Shown one piece after another: positions 23,313-33,774 of a DNA stretch of 64,000 nucleotides. The first letter of the stretch is position 1. Every line of letters begins with the position of its first letter. The notes under the pieces are model-generated. The model searched no databases. It worked only from the letters and a program-made list of their open reading frames with translations, and was not told where the DNA came from. Source of the stretch: Thalassobacterium sedimentorum (GTDB taxonomy: Bacteria; Verrucomicrobiota; Verrucomicrobiia; Opitutales; Coraliomargaritaceae); the NCBI RefSeq assembly GCF_031127905.1, contig NZ_JARXIC010000004.1, positions 124,001 through 188,000 on the forward strand, read 5' to 3'. Position numbers and translations under genes: made by a program.

Positions 23313-24083
23313 ATGGGCAAAAGCGCGTTTAAGAACTTTTTCATGACTGCATCTGACCAATCGGAACTAAAACCGAAATATAAACGCATTATCCTCAAGC
23401 TCAGCGGGGAAGTGCTCCGAAATACCGAAGATGGCGAACCCATCGATCCAGCGACGCTTAAGTCGATCTGCGAAGAGGTAAAAAAAGTATACGACATCGG
23501 GGTCCAAATCGGCCTAGTCATTGGGGGCGGCAATATTTTCCGTGGCCTCAGCGGCTCTGAAATGAAAGGAGTGGATCGCACCACAGGCGATTATATGGGC
23601 ATGTTGGCCACCGTAATCAACGGTCTGGCGCTGATGGATTGCTTGGAAAAACTCGGGGTCACGGTACGCTTACAAAGTGCGATCCCGATGGATAAGCTCG
23701 CAGAACCCTTTATTCTACGCCGGGCCACGCGCCACCTGGAGCGCGGCCGCGTCGTCATCTTTGCAGGCGGCACGGGCAATCCCTACTTTTCAACCGACAC
23801 CACCGCAGCACTGCGCGCGAGTGAGATCGGCGCAGAGATGCTCATGAAGGCCACCAAGGTCGACGGCATTTATGACAAAGACCCTGAAAAGCATGCGGAT
23901 GCCGTGAAATATGACCATGTCCCTTACATAGACGCTCTGCGAGAGCGCCTCAAGATAATGGATTCAACCGCATTTTCGCTTTGCATGGAAAACAAGCTTC
24001 CTATTCTCGTATTTAGTATGCGGGAGCCGGGCTCGATCTACCGTGCCGTCATGGGTGAAGAAATCGGCACCTTAGTCGATTAA
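23313..24083 (+). CDS. pyrH: Uridylate (UMP) kinase
   Basis: UMP to UDP phosphorylation, hexameric bacterial UMP kinase. Motifs: [66 protein letters not shown] and [21 protein letters not shown]. At 256 residues from the ATG at 23313 it carries a slightly long N-terminus; an in-frame ATG at 23343 would give a more usual length, and neither has a strong ribosome binding site. pyrH-frr is a classical pair and frr follows after 38 bases. Confidence 0.94.
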   Translation: MGKSAFKNFFMTASDQSELKPKYKRIILKLSGEVLRNTEDGEPIDPATLKSICEEVKKVYDIGVQIGLVIGGGNIFRGLSGSEMKGVDRTTGDYMGMLATVINGLALMDCLEKLGVTVRLQSAIPMDKLAEPFILRRATRHLERGRVVIFAGGTGNPYFSTDTTAALRASEIGAEMLMKATKVDGIYDKDPEKHADAVKYDHVPYIDALRERLKIMDSTAFSLCMENKLPILVFSMREPGSIYRAVMGEEIGTLVD

Positions 24084-24121
24084 TTCCACTCCGCTGTTTT
24101 AATAATCAACATCTTATTACC

Positions 24122-24679
24122 ATGCCAAAAGAAATCATCAAATCCATGAACGCCGACATGAAAAAGGCGGTCGACCACACCCTTCACGAATTCAGCAGTC
24201 TACATACTGGTAAAGCCACACCAGCAATGCTTGATGGTGTGCGTGTCAATGCTTATGGGAGCACAGTCACACTCAAAGAAGTCGCAGCAGTCACCACACC
24301 CGATGCACGTACCATTATGGTGCAGCCTTGGGATAAAAGCGTAATCAAGGATGTCGAAAAAGGCATTCAAGAAGCTAACCTAGGCCTCAACCCGATTATC
24401 GACGGTGGCATTTTACGTGTGCCAGTGCCGGAACTGACCGGGCAACGTCGCCAGGAATTGGCCAAAACTGCAGGCAGCATGGCCGAAGATGGCCGTGTGC
24501 GCATCCGCCAGGGACGCCGCGATGCACTGGATCTGCTCAAAGCCGCCAAGAACGACGACGGCCTACCAGAGGATGATTTTAAGCGCTATGAAAAAGAGGT
24601 ACAAAAAGCGCACGATGATTACATCGCTGAAATTAACCAACATTTAGCGACCAAAGAAGCCGACCTAAAAAAAGTCTAA
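24122..24679 (+). CDS. frr: Ribosome recycling factor
   Basis: With EF-G, splits post-termination ribosomes. The 185-residue protein has the full RRF length and motifs: LHTGKATPAMLDGVRVNAYG, TTPDARTIMVQPWDKS, GLNPIIDGGILRVPVPELTG and RRDALDLLKAAKND. No Shine-Dalgarno is seen upstream of the ATG. It follows pyrH and is followed by a structured spacer and proB. Confidence 0.96.
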   Translation: MPKEIIKSMNADMKKAVDHTLHEFSSLHTGKATPAMLDGVRVNAYGSTVTLKEVAAVTTPDARTIMVQPWDKSVIKDVEKGIQEANLGLNPIIDGGILRVPVPELTGQRRQELAKTAGSMAEDGRVRIRQGRRDALDLLKAAKNDDGLPEDDFKRYEKEVQKAHDDYIAEINQHLATKEADLKKV

Positions 24680-24706
24680 GCTTCGCGCCCATACATTCGT
24701 CATTAT

Positions 24707-24747
24707 TTCGCTTTGTGGTCACTCCTATGGAGTGCTCGCAAAGCGAA
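24707..24747. repeat. Two-stem hairpin between frr and proB
   Basis: Outer stem TTCGCTTTG (24707-24715) with CAAAGCGAA (24739-24747); inner stem CACTCC (24720-24725) with GGAGTG (24729-24734) and a TAT loop; a symmetric 4/4 internal loop lies between. All stem positions pair perfectly. No T-run follows, so a REP-like element or processing site is more likely than an intrinsic terminator. Confidence 0.7.
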
Positions 24748-24781
24748 AGTGCACGAAGCGACGACCGAACTACGCCATATA

Positions 24782-25852
24782 GTGAACCCGCTCAATCACG
24801 CTAAACGCATTGTCATAAAGCTCGGCACGGGCGTACTGACATCTGGTATCGGGAACTTGAATACCGCCCGCATTGCAACCCTATGCGGGCAAGTCAACGC
24901 CTTGCGCCAACGCGGAATAGAAGTGATACTGGTCAGCTCAGGCGCAGTGGGCTTGGGCATGGGAAAGCTGCAACTTGACAAGCGCCCCAAGGATCTGGCC
25001 ACACTCCAGGCATGCGCCGCCGTCGGCCAAAGCATCCTGATCAACAACTGGCAACAGGGCTTTGATCCGCATGGCTTAACCGTCGCTCAGATATTGCTCA
25101 CGCGCGAAGATTTGCGTGCACGCCATCGGCATAATGCTGTTTTTAATACAGTCGAACGCCTGCTCGCCAATGGCGCAGTGCCCATCGTCAACGAAAATGA
25201 CACCGTCAGTGCTGCCGAAATTAAATTTGGCGACAACGACACATTATCTGCCTTAGTGGCCAGCGTCACAAATGCGGACATGTTATTCATCCTCTCGAAT
25301 ATACCTGGGCTGATCGACATGCAAGGCACTGGCCAAGTCGTCGCCACCGTGCCGGCAATCACACCTGAGATCGAAGCGATGGCACAGGGCACCAAGCATA
25401 CGACCTCAGTCGGCGGCATGATCAGTAAGCTTTCGGCAGCAAAAATTGCGCATCGAGCGGGCTGCGGCGTCATTATCGGCAGCGGCAGCGACCCGGAACT
25501 ATTCAACAAACTACTCAAGGGCGAAAGTGTGGGCACCTATTTTGTACCCAGCCAGGAACCAGTCAAATCCCACAAACGCTGGATTGCTATTCAAGACGAC
25601 ACTCATGGCTCGATCACAGTGGACGCGGGTGCGGTCGAGGCACTGGTCAAGCGTGGTAAAAGCCTACTGGCAGCAGGTATAATCAACTGCGAGGGTCCGT
25701 TTGAAAGCGGTGACGTGGTACAAATTCACGCCCCCGACGCTGCTATTATCGCGCATGGAATCGTCAATTACGATATGGAACGCATCCAAGCCAAGCTACC
25801 AGAGCTGGAAGACAATGTCGTGATCCACAGAGACCACTTAGTGCTGCTGTAA
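24782..25852 (+). CDS. proB: Glutamate 5-kinase
   Basis: First step of proline synthesis, glutamate to glutamyl-5-phosphate. Kinase domain motifs: KRIVIKLGTGVLTSG, VILVSSGAVGLGMGKLQL, PIVNENDTVSAAEIKFGDND and GTKHTTSVGGMISKLSAAKIA. A C-terminal PUA domain is present (HGSITVDAGAVEALVKRGKS, LLAAGI). I start at the GTG at 24782; an upstream in-frame GTG at 24713 would run the coding sequence through the hairpin 24707-24747 and add 23 unconserved residues. The protein is then 356 residues, close to the family length. proA is not adjacent. Confidence 0.92.
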   Translation: MNPLNHAKRIVIKLGTGVLTSGIGNLNTARIATLCGQVNALRQRGIEVILVSSGAVGLGMGKLQLDKRPKDLATLQACAAVGQSILINNWQQGFDPHGLTVAQILLTREDLRARHRHNAVFNTVERLLANGAVPIVNENDTVSAAEIKFGDNDTLSALVASVTNADMLFILSNIPGLIDMQGTGQVVATVPAITPEIEAMAQGTKHTTSVGGMISKLSAAKIAHRAGCGVIIGSGSDPELFNKLLKGESVGTYFVPSQEPVKSHKRWIAIQDDTHGSITVDAGAVEALVKRGKSLLAAGIINCEGPFESGDVVQIHAPDAAIIAHGIVNYDMERIQAKLPELEDNVVIHRDHLVLL

Positions 25853-25867
25853 GACTCCGCAGACTGG

Positions 25868-26650
25868 CTACCAACTGACTCGCAGGCCGTCGTAAGCGAG
25901 GTGAACATTCTCAGGCAATTCAGCCTCAGTAATGTCGTGATCGACCATATAAGTCATGTGTGTAAGAAACGAAATGGGCGCATCCATCTCGACTGCCGTC
26001 TGGGTAGCTTCGCCAATTGTCATATGAGAAGGATGCGGATCTGGGCGAAGCCCGTCCAGAATCACAACATCCGATCCCTCAGCGATGAGTCGCGCCTCTT
26101 CGCCGACTTCCTTACAGTCGGTATAATAAGTAAACTGCTTACCTGTTTCCGCCTCGGTAAAAACGAGTCCCAGCACTTCAATGGCACCGTGTGGTAAGGC
26201 CACAGATTCCACCGTGCCACCAGGCAGCTCCAGTGTCCCAGGCATCAGCCCTAACTGAAAAGCAGGGTAGCCTTTAACCAGTGGCCGATCTAGGATTGCA
26301 TAAGGATAAATTTGACGAATGCGCCGCAGACCTTCTTCACTACTGTAAACAGGCAAGGCCTTGCCTCCATTCAAATCACAAAAGCGGCGCAGATCATCCA
26401 TTCCTAGTATATGATCCGCATGCCCATGAGTTAGAATAAAAGTGTCAATTTTATCGAGACCATGTTGCACACACTGCATACGAAACTCAGGTGCGGCATC
26501 CACCTGGATATGATGCCCCCCCATCTCAACATGAATCGAAGTTCGGGTGCGCCAGTTCTTCGGGTTATTCATATCGCAGCCCTCCCCCTCGGGCTGAGCA
26601 ATCATGGGCACCCCCTGCGAGGTACCGGTTCCTAAAAATATGATCTCCAT
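25868..26650 (-). CDS. MBL-fold metal-dependent hydrolase (PhnP-like)
   Basis: A 260-residue metallo-beta-lactamase-fold enzyme. It starts MEIIFLGTGTSQGVPMI, the N-terminus common to PhnP/YycJ-like and tRNase Z-related phosphodiesterases; the metal motif is THGHADH, with later His ligands in FLTHMTYMVDH-type context and the Asp in YYTDCKEVGEEA. The ATG ending at 26650 is preferred over an upstream ORF extension because it immediately precedes the conserved first strand. Likely a cyclic-phosphodiester or similar hydrolase; no phosphonate genes accompany it. Convergent with proB. Confidence 0.85.
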   Translation of the reverse strand: MEIIFLGTGTSQGVPMIAQPEGEGCDMNNPKNWRTRTSIHVEMGGHHIQVDAAPEFRMQCVQHGLDKIDTFILTHGHADHILGMDDLRRFCDLNGGKALPVYSSEEGLRRIRQIYPYAILDRPLVKGYPAFQLGLMPGTLELPGGTVESVALPHGAIEVLGLVFTEAETGKQFTYYTDCKEVGEEARLIAEGSDVVILDGLRPDPHPSHMTIGEATQTAVEMDAPISFLTHMTYMVDHDITEAELPENVHLAYDGLRVSW

Positions 26651-26729
26651 AACATAGGGGATGGCGCTTCCTGACGACGCTGGCAACTCATCAAAATAGC
26701 AGCGCACTGGTTTTTCATGAAAGATTCAA

Positions 26730-28067
26730 CTACTCAGACCGAACGACCTCCAACAATACATCGCGCAAGTGCTGTAATTTGACTGGCTTCGGCAAAAAGT
26801 AATTCATACCTGCTTTTTTAAAGCGGCTCTCATCAGAGAGGGTATTGAAGGCCGTGACTGCCACAATTGGGATTTGCGTCCCCAATTCACCAGCCTCTCC
26901 GTTACGCAAAGCAATCGAAGCGCTCAAGCCATCCATGATGGGCATATCAATATCCATCAAAATTAAATCGAAGGTCTTCGACTGACTAACTAAATCCAAC
27001 ACTTCACGTCCGTTGGTCGCAAAATGGCTTTCCTGCCCCATATGCTTAAGAACAGATGCCATCAGGCTACGCGCCACCGGATCATCTTCCGCAACTAAAA
27101 TGGAGAGCTTAAAAGGCAGTTGTTTCACCGATTTAGGCTGCCGATTTTCGCTCTCGAGGCTCAGCCCCCCCACAGGTAGTTTCTCTGAAGGTGAGGCCTG
27201 CATTTGCTCCATTTCAAAGGAAAGCAGCGTAGTCACACCTCCTTCCACCGGATGCACCTTAGAAAAGAGCGCGCCTCCATATTTCTCCAGCAGCATAGAA
27301 GCCACAGACCAATATAAATACTCCATTTTGATCCGTGGCAAACGCTCTCCCGTAGTCAAACCACCCGCCGTGCGAATCTGCTCTCGCCGATCATCCGAAA
27401 AGATCTCCAGCGGGTTGTAGACACTCACACGCACCTCGCCGTCGCTCGCTTCCCAGCTAACCGTCAAGGTTTTCCGGTCACTCGGGATCTCGACCAGAGA
27501 AATCGCCTCTAAAGAACCTAAAATTGTGTTTTCTACGATATTTCGCAGATGATCATAATCACCCCGCAGCCGTAGCCTTTTATCCTGATGAACCAACTTA
27601 ATATTTAAGCCACGTAAACCCGCCCGAAAATCAAGATGTCGCTTAATTTGTTCGAACATCTCAAAAGGGCTCACCCACTCCCGGTACTCGGGTAAATCAT
27701 CCCACTCCGCCTGAATCTTCGAATGGTTCACTAATGTGCTGATCACCGCAAGCATGTGGCGAGCGCAGCCTTCAATCGCCACGAAGTCCTCGTCTTCCCG
27801 CTCTTCATTCAGAATCTGTACGATACCGAGAAGGCCATTCAAGGGCGTGCGTAACTCATGCGAAAGCGTCGCAAACAACACATCGGAGCCCACATCTGCC
27901 TTAGCTGTGCCACGATTACCAGCCCCAGCGGCAGGGGTCTTCGCCGATTCAGTAGCCCGATCCTGATGGTGGCTAAGCTCACGAATTTGCCGTCGCTGTC
28001 GCAGCACAAACAACAATAGCACAACTATACATACAAGACAGAGAATAAAACCTAGAAGAGTCACCAA
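26730..28067 (-). CDS. Hybrid histidine kinase/response regulator with degenerate ATPase half
   Basis: A 445-residue membrane-anchored protein: one N-terminal membrane segment (about 3-22), a HisKA dimerisation domain with the H-box LFATLSHELRTPLNG (His70), a HATPase-like region (about 170-300) and a C-terminal receiver domain (about 320-440; SILVAEDDPVARSL, phospho-acceptor Asp in LILMDIDMPIMDG, conserved Lys in PKPVKL). The ATPase region keeps the spacing but lacks a recognisable N-box second Asn, DxGxG and the GxGLGL lid, so autophosphorylation is doubtful. No sensor domain is present. It follows oleD by 54 bases on the same strand. Confidence 0.82.
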   Translation of the reverse strand: MVTLLGFILCLVCIVVLLLFVLRQRRQIRELSHHQDRATESAKTPAAGAGNRGTAKADVGSDVLFATLSHELRTPLNGLLGIVQILNEEREDEDFVAIEGCARHMLAVISTLVNHSKIQAEWDDLPEYREWVSPFEMFEQIKRHLDFRAGLRGLNIKLVHQDKRLRLRGDYDHLRNIVENTILGSLEAISLVEIPSDRKTLTVSWEASDGEVRVSVYNPLEIFSDDRREQIRTAGGLTTGERLPRIKMEYLYWSVASMLLEKYGGALFSKVHPVEGGVTTLLSFEMEQMQASPSEKLPVGGLSLESENRQPKSVKQLPFKLSILVAEDDPVARSLMASVLKHMGQESHFATNGREVLDLVSQSKTFDLILMDIDMPIMDGLSASIALRNGEAGELGTQIPIVAVTAFNTLSDESRFKKAGMNYFLPKPVKLQHLRDVLLEVVRSE

Positions 28068-28121
28068 ATAACAGGATGCAGTATACCGCTTGGGGTCAAA
28101 TACATATATATGCAGACGCGC

Positions 28122-29114
28122 TTAAAACCCTCGCTCAGCAAGATCTTTAATAGTTTCCGCGAGCGCAACTTCCATGCTGCGCTCTGGTCGGAAAGCAAGA
28201 TCCTGTATGGCGGGCTGCAGATCAAAGTAGTGGTCTTTAGCCAACTCGACAGCGACAAAACGTGTAATCGGCGGCTCCCCTGCCCGCCCCAATAAGCGCC
28301 ACAGTGTTTCTGCAACAGCGCCGGCAGCATAGGCCAAGCGCAATGGAACACGCTGTGTCAAGGGAGCGTGTCCAAGTCCTGTAAGCACCTGATTTAGCCA
28401 GGTCCACAACTCGACTGGTTCCCCCTGGGAAATAAAATATGCTTTACCGGCACACTTGCCGGTATCCAAAACATCCAATGCATTCAGATGAGCCGCAGCG
28501 ACATCTTCGACGTAAGCAACATCCACACGATTACTGCCATCCCCCACAATTCGCAAGCGCCCAGCCTTCACACTCTCGATCACACGCGGTAACAAATGTG
28601 GATCTCCTGGACCAAAAATCAAATGCGGTCGCAAAGCCACGACTTGTAATGTATCACAACTCGCCGCCAGTATTTCCTGTTCTGCAATAGCTTTGGTGTG
28701 GGCATAGTGACACAGCCAACGCCGCCCATAAGGCATATCCTGGCCACCACCTCGAATTGCTTGACGATTAAACACAACACTTGGAGTACTGGTATAAACG
28801 AGTCGTCTCACCCCCTCTGCCTGACATGCCGCCACAACATTACGCGAGCCCAGAACATTGGGTCGGTAGTAGCTATCCCAACTGCCCCAGACACCGGCCT
28901 TCGCCGCAACATGAAAGACGGCGTTAACCCCCACGCAAGCCGCACGCACCTCAGCCGCATTTCCTAAGTCGCCTGTAATCACGCGCACCCCCTTAGCCGC
29001 TAAACTTGGTTGCGGCGAACGCCCGAAGGAGCGAACTGTATAGCCACGCGCAAGCAAGCGCTCAACAACAGAACGACCAACAAAACCTCCACCTCCAGTG
29101 ACTAAGACTTCCAT
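28122..29114 (-). CDS. oleD: OleD-like 2-alkyl-3-ketoalkanoate reductase (NAD-dependent epimerase/3-beta-HSD family)
   Basis: Predicted to reduce the beta-keto acid made by OleA to a beta-hydroxy acid in head-to-head olefin synthesis. The 330-residue extended SDR has LVTGGGGFVGRS (4-15), FHVAAKAGVWGSWDSYY, VYTSTPSVVF, the Tyr137/Lys141 pair in HYAHTKAIAEQ, and ALRPHLIFGPGDPHLLPR. These segments are characteristic of OleD rather than sugar epimerases. It starts 9 bases after the oleC stop, so the two form an operon. OleA and OleB are not in the window. Confidence 0.82.
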   Translation of the reverse strand: MEVLVTGGGGFVGRSVVERLLARGYTVRSFGRSPQPSLAAKGVRVITGDLGNAAEVRAACVGVNAVFHVAAKAGVWGSWDSYYRPNVLGSRNVVAACQAEGVRRLVYTSTPSVVFNRQAIRGGGQDMPYGRRWLCHYAHTKAIAEQEILAASCDTLQVVALRPHLIFGPGDPHLLPRVIESVKAGRLRIVGDGSNRVDVAYVEDVAAAHLNALDVLDTGKCAGKAYFISQGEPVELWTWLNQVLTGLGHAPLTQRVPLRLAYAAGAVAETLWRLLGRAGEPPITRFVAVELAKDHYFDLQPAIQDLAFRPERSMEVALAETIKDLAERGF

Positions 29115-29123
29115 GGATCCAAG

Positions 29124-30743
29124 TTATTTCGTCGCAAATTTTCTCGCAAGCGACAAACGGTGTATCTTCGCATTGTGGCGCACATCGACAGGAAAACTCC
29201 TTTCAAAGAAAAAATCCTGAATTGGAGCTGTCAATGTATGGCTCATCGCGAGCGCTTTAAGTGATTTGATAAACGACGCCCGCGCGCTCCCCGAACTCGG
29301 GAATGCAGTCTTCTCCGGTTCAATCACCACTCCAGGACGCCCTTCGCCAAGATCGATCAAGGCCGAACGAAACACCTGTGGATGCGCGTTAAAAATCGCT
29401 TCGCAGCAATCGGTATACATCGCGCCGGAAGCCGTCAAAACCCGCTCCACCTTGCGTCCACAAAACCATAACCGCCCTTCAGCATCCAGCCAACCCATGT
29501 CTCCCATTCGATGCCAATGCCCAATCGCATCGGCAATCTTAGCATCCGCATCCGCCTGCTCCAGCTGATCATAAGCTCGAGTCACAGAAGGCCCTTGCAC
29601 AATAATCTCACCGATAGCTCCAGCCGGAACCTCCTGCACTGCATCAATTACAGTAATCGGTCCATCCACAGGCTGAATCACACGTACCGCCACATTAGGT
29701 AAGGGCCGCCCCACACATGTGCCCTCTCCCAGTTGAGTGCGCGCTGCGGTCTGCTGCAAAACCTCTGAGGCCGAAATTGAGCTCACAGGTAGGGCCTCAG
29801 TCGCGCCATAGGGCGTATGAATTTCACCATTCGGGATGATCGTTCGCATCTGCTGCATCAGCGCAGGCGGCACCGGCGCACCAGCCATTAAAATCCGCCG
29901 TACACTGGGCAGCACAATGGATTCACGTTCACAATAGCGTGCAATTTTCGTCCACAGCGCGGGCGATCCAAAACTATTAGTCACCGAATTCTGCTCAATG
30001 GCCCTTACAATCTGAGCGGGGTCAACCGTAGCAGGTCGACTCGGGTTCATATTCGGTACCACCGTACACATTCCCAAAGCAGGATTGAACAAAGCGAAAA
30101 CAGGCAACATTGGCAGATCAATTTCCCCTGGCTGGATCATATACTGCTGCCGAATCGCATTCACTTGAGCCAAAAACATACCATGCGCATAGCAAACCCC
30201 CTTGGCTGGACCTGTTGAGCCCGAGGTAAATAAAATAGCCGCCAATTCATCGACTGCGGAATCCACCACAGCAAAGGATCCCGAAGACTTAAAACCGTCT
30301 ATTTTCTGTTCAAATCCTCGGCCAACTCCGAGCTTAATCGTGACCCCCTGAAAACTTGGCCGAAAAAGACGAGCAATCCAAATCGCTGGCGTAATGCCCA
30401 CAAGGGCAGCGGGCTGAGAGTGCCGCACACAGCGCAAAAATTTTTTAAGTCCCATGCCGGGATCAATCACAATCGGCACGGCACCCATTTTAAACAGGGC
30501 AAAGACAATACGAATCAAATCCAGCCCTGGCCGCACCATCAATAAGACTCGCGTACCCCGCTGAATCCCTGCTGCCGTAAAATAATGCGCAGTGGCCGCA
30601 GCCTCAGCTTCCAGCTCAGAAAAGCTGCGCGCTACATAACGAATGGCCCCGCTGCCATCATGCCCGACTGGCGCTCGCACAGCCGCAGCCGTCGGCTGGG
30701 CCACTGCTTGTTGAGCCAGAAAATGTGCGACATTATAAGCCAT
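29124..30743 (-). CDS. oleC: OleC-like AMP-dependent ligase / beta-lactone synthetase
   Basis: ANL-superfamily enzyme of 539 residues. The P-loop LFTSGSTGPAKGVCY spans 171-185; PYGATEALPVSSI is the A5-type motif; GEGTCVGRPLPNVAVRVI and the MGDMGWLDAEGRLWFCGR adenylate motif follow. The TPYGATEALPV and GTCVGRPLPN segments match OleC of olefin synthesis, shown in Xanthomonas and Stenotrophomonas work to convert beta-hydroxy acids to beta-lactones. Directly followed by oleD, supporting the call. A general fatty-acyl-CoA ligase is the alternative. Confidence 0.82.
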   Translation of the reverse strand: MAYNVAHFLAQQAVAQPTAAAVRAPVGHDGSGAIRYVARSFSELEAEAAATAHYFTAAGIQRGTRVLLMVRPGLDLIRIVFALFKMGAVPIVIDPGMGLKKFLRCVRHSQPAALVGITPAIWIARLFRPSFQGVTIKLGVGRGFEQKIDGFKSSGSFAVVDSAVDELAAILFTSGSTGPAKGVCYAHGMFLAQVNAIRQQYMIQPGEIDLPMLPVFALFNPALGMCTVVPNMNPSRPATVDPAQIVRAIEQNSVTNSFGSPALWTKIARYCERESIVLPSVRRILMAGAPVPPALMQQMRTIIPNGEIHTPYGATEALPVSSISASEVLQQTAARTQLGEGTCVGRPLPNVAVRVIQPVDGPITVIDAVQEVPAGAIGEIIVQGPSVTRAYDQLEQADADAKIADAIGHWHRMGDMGWLDAEGRLWFCGRKVERVLTASGAMYTDCCEAIFNAHPQVFRSALIDLGEGRPGVVIEPEKTAFPSSGSARASFIKSLKALAMSHTLTAPIQDFFFERSFPVDVRHNAKIHRLSLARKFATK

Positions 30744-30835
30744 CGTGTCTACTGCAGCGCGCGTTATCCATATCAGTCAAGTGATCGCACGCGCGGCTGC
30801 TCACTCAAAAATTTAATACACTTCAACTAAAGACT

Positions 30836-31645
30836 CTACTGTTTACTCAATGCGTCTCCCTCAAGTAGCATCCCCATCTTCGCGCGCAGTGATGCTGAAA
30901 TTGCAGCACGATCAGTCGCATTCTCTGCGATGCAATTGACAATCGCGCTCCCGACAACCACTCCATCGGCCGCTTGTGCCACCGTGCGCACATGATCGGC
31001 ATTCGAAATGCCAAAGCCCACCACTACTGGCAGATCCGTATGCTGCTTGATCTGAGCAACATTAGCTTGGATACTCTCTGACATTGAGGCCTGCTCCCCA
31101 GTCACGCCTTCGCGTGAAACATAATACACGAAGCCAGTAGTTGCTTCGCATATTCTTTCCAAGCGACTTTCAGGAGTCGTTGGTGCCACAATAAATACTG
31201 TCTTCACATCATGCTTGGCACAGGCTGCGAGATGCTCAGCAGCCTCCTCAGGCGGCAGATCCAAGGTCAATATGCCATCCACACCCGCAGCCTTCGCACG
31301 CGCAGCGTACCTTTCACTGCCTTGCGCAAAGACTAGATTATAATAGGTATAAAAAATAATCGGCACCTCGCTAAACTCACGGATAGCGGTGACTAGATCC
31401 AAGACGCGCTGACTGTCACTGCCACTTTCCAAAGCACGTTGTGCCGCCAATTGATTAGTCAAGCCGTCTGCTAAAGGATCTGAAAACGGCACCCCCAGTT
31501 CCAAAACATCAACGCCAGACTCTAACACCGCACGGCAAGCAGCGACAGACCCGGCAAAATCAGGATCCCCGGCACACAGGTAGGCAACAAAGGCGGCGCG
31601 ATTCTCTTCGCGCGCTCGAGCAAAGGCTTTTTCGATTCGATTCAT
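30836..31645 (-). CDS. trpA: Tryptophan synthase alpha subunit
   Basis: Cleaves indole-3-glycerol phosphate to indole and glyceraldehyde 3-phosphate. From the ATG ending at 31645 (MNRIEKAFARAREENRAAFV) it is 269 residues, the normal length; the longer upstream ORF adds 43 unconserved residues. Catalytic Glu lies in LELGVPFSDPLADG and the Asp in the AYLCAGDPDF segment; phosphate-binding GFGISNADHVRTV and GVVVGSAIVNCI close the barrel. It stands alone: trpB and the other trp genes are not adjacent. The next gene downstream is oleC, 92 bases away. Confidence 0.94.
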   Translation of the reverse strand: MNRIEKAFARAREENRAAFVAYLCAGDPDFAGSVAACRAVLESGVDVLELGVPFSDPLADGLTNQLAAQRALESGSDSQRVLDLVTAIREFSEVPIIFYTYYNLVFAQGSERYAARAKAAGVDGILTLDLPPEEAAEHLAACAKHDVKTVFIVAPTTPESRLERICEATTGFVYYVSREGVTGEQASMSESIQANVAQIKQHTDLPVVVGFGISNADHVRTVAQAADGVVVGSAIVNCIAENATDRAAISASLRAKMGMLLEGDALSKQ

Positions 31646-31814
31646 GATGTATATTATCCAGCTGAGAAAATGGTAAAAGGTTCGAGAAGTCAGCAATGAC
31701 AGTGAAGCCATAGCGATCACTGTCCAAACTTCATGCTTTCCCACGACGAAGCAAGACCTTTGCGGCCTCGACACCAGTCCTCATACAAAAAGCCAAAGCC
31801 CACGCTTTGCTCGA

Positions 31815-31854
31815 GCCTACCCTAGCCCGCCCTAGCCGCCCTAGCCCAACCTAG
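31815..31854. repeat. CCTAG iterated every 9-10 bases
   Basis: CCTAG occurs at 31821, 31831, 31840 and 31850, in variants of GCCCTAGCC, directly downstream of the diadenylate cyclase stop and upstream of trpA. The near-helical-turn spacing could give a bent or protein-bound site, or it may be simple slippage. Confidence 0.5.
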
Positions 31855-31859
31855 AAAAT

Positions 31860-33218
<1,359 letters not shown>

Positions 33219-33318
33219 GCAGGCGTGGCGAAGTTTCCAGTTCAGTAATGATTAAGCGTTAAGCCACTATTAATACGGGAGATAGGAGAACTGGCAACTA
33301 TCAACTGCATTTTTAAGT

Positions 33319-33693
33319 TTACTGATCCCACTCAAGCGCCCCCTTCTTGAGCTCATAGCAAAGGCCTAATACGAGCACGAAAAGGAAGAAGAAACCAGGC
33401 AGTAAAATGGGCAAATTAGCAGAAAGAAATTCTCGAAAGGTCAACACCCATGGGAAGAGGAATACGACTTCGATATCAAAAAGAATAAAGAGCATCGCCG
33501 TGACATAAAACTTGATCGCAAAAGGAGCATGGCCAGAGCCCTCAGCCAACATGCCACATTCATAAGGCGTATTTTTAATTGCAGTATCAGTGCCGCGCTG
33601 CCCAAAAATGTGCGACGCAACAAGTACAACCGTACCGATACTGGCTGCGATTAAGATTTGAACAAGAATCGGATAATAGTCCGCGATTTGCAT
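33319..33693 (-). CDS. nuoA: NADH-quinone oxidoreductase subunit A
   Basis: Small membrane subunit of complex I. The 124-residue protein has three hydrophobic helices and the NuoA signature NTPYECGMLAEGSGHAPFAIKFYVTAMLFILFDIE with the conserved Cys in the loop, here quoted only as landmarks: YECGM near residue 45 and LFILFDIEVVFLFPW in helix 2. No other nuo gene is within reach on either side. The next gene downstream is the cyclase fusion. Confidence 0.92.
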   Translation of the reverse strand: MQIADYYPILVQILIAASIGTVVLVASHIFGQRGTDTAIKNTPYECGMLAEGSGHAPFAIKFYVTAMLFILFDIEVVFLFPWVLTFREFLSANLPILLPGFFFLFVLVLGLCYELKKGALEWDQ

Positions 33694-33774
33694 AGTATTA
33701 AGAAAGAAGTCTGCTTTAGCCTAGAATTCAAGGCGTTTCTACATCGAATCGCAGAAAGTAGCGAACCAGGCGAC

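Noticed and set aside
31815-31854. Telomere-like CCCTAG repeat
   Set aside because: Only four imperfect units in the interior of a bacterial chromosome, next to ordinary genes.
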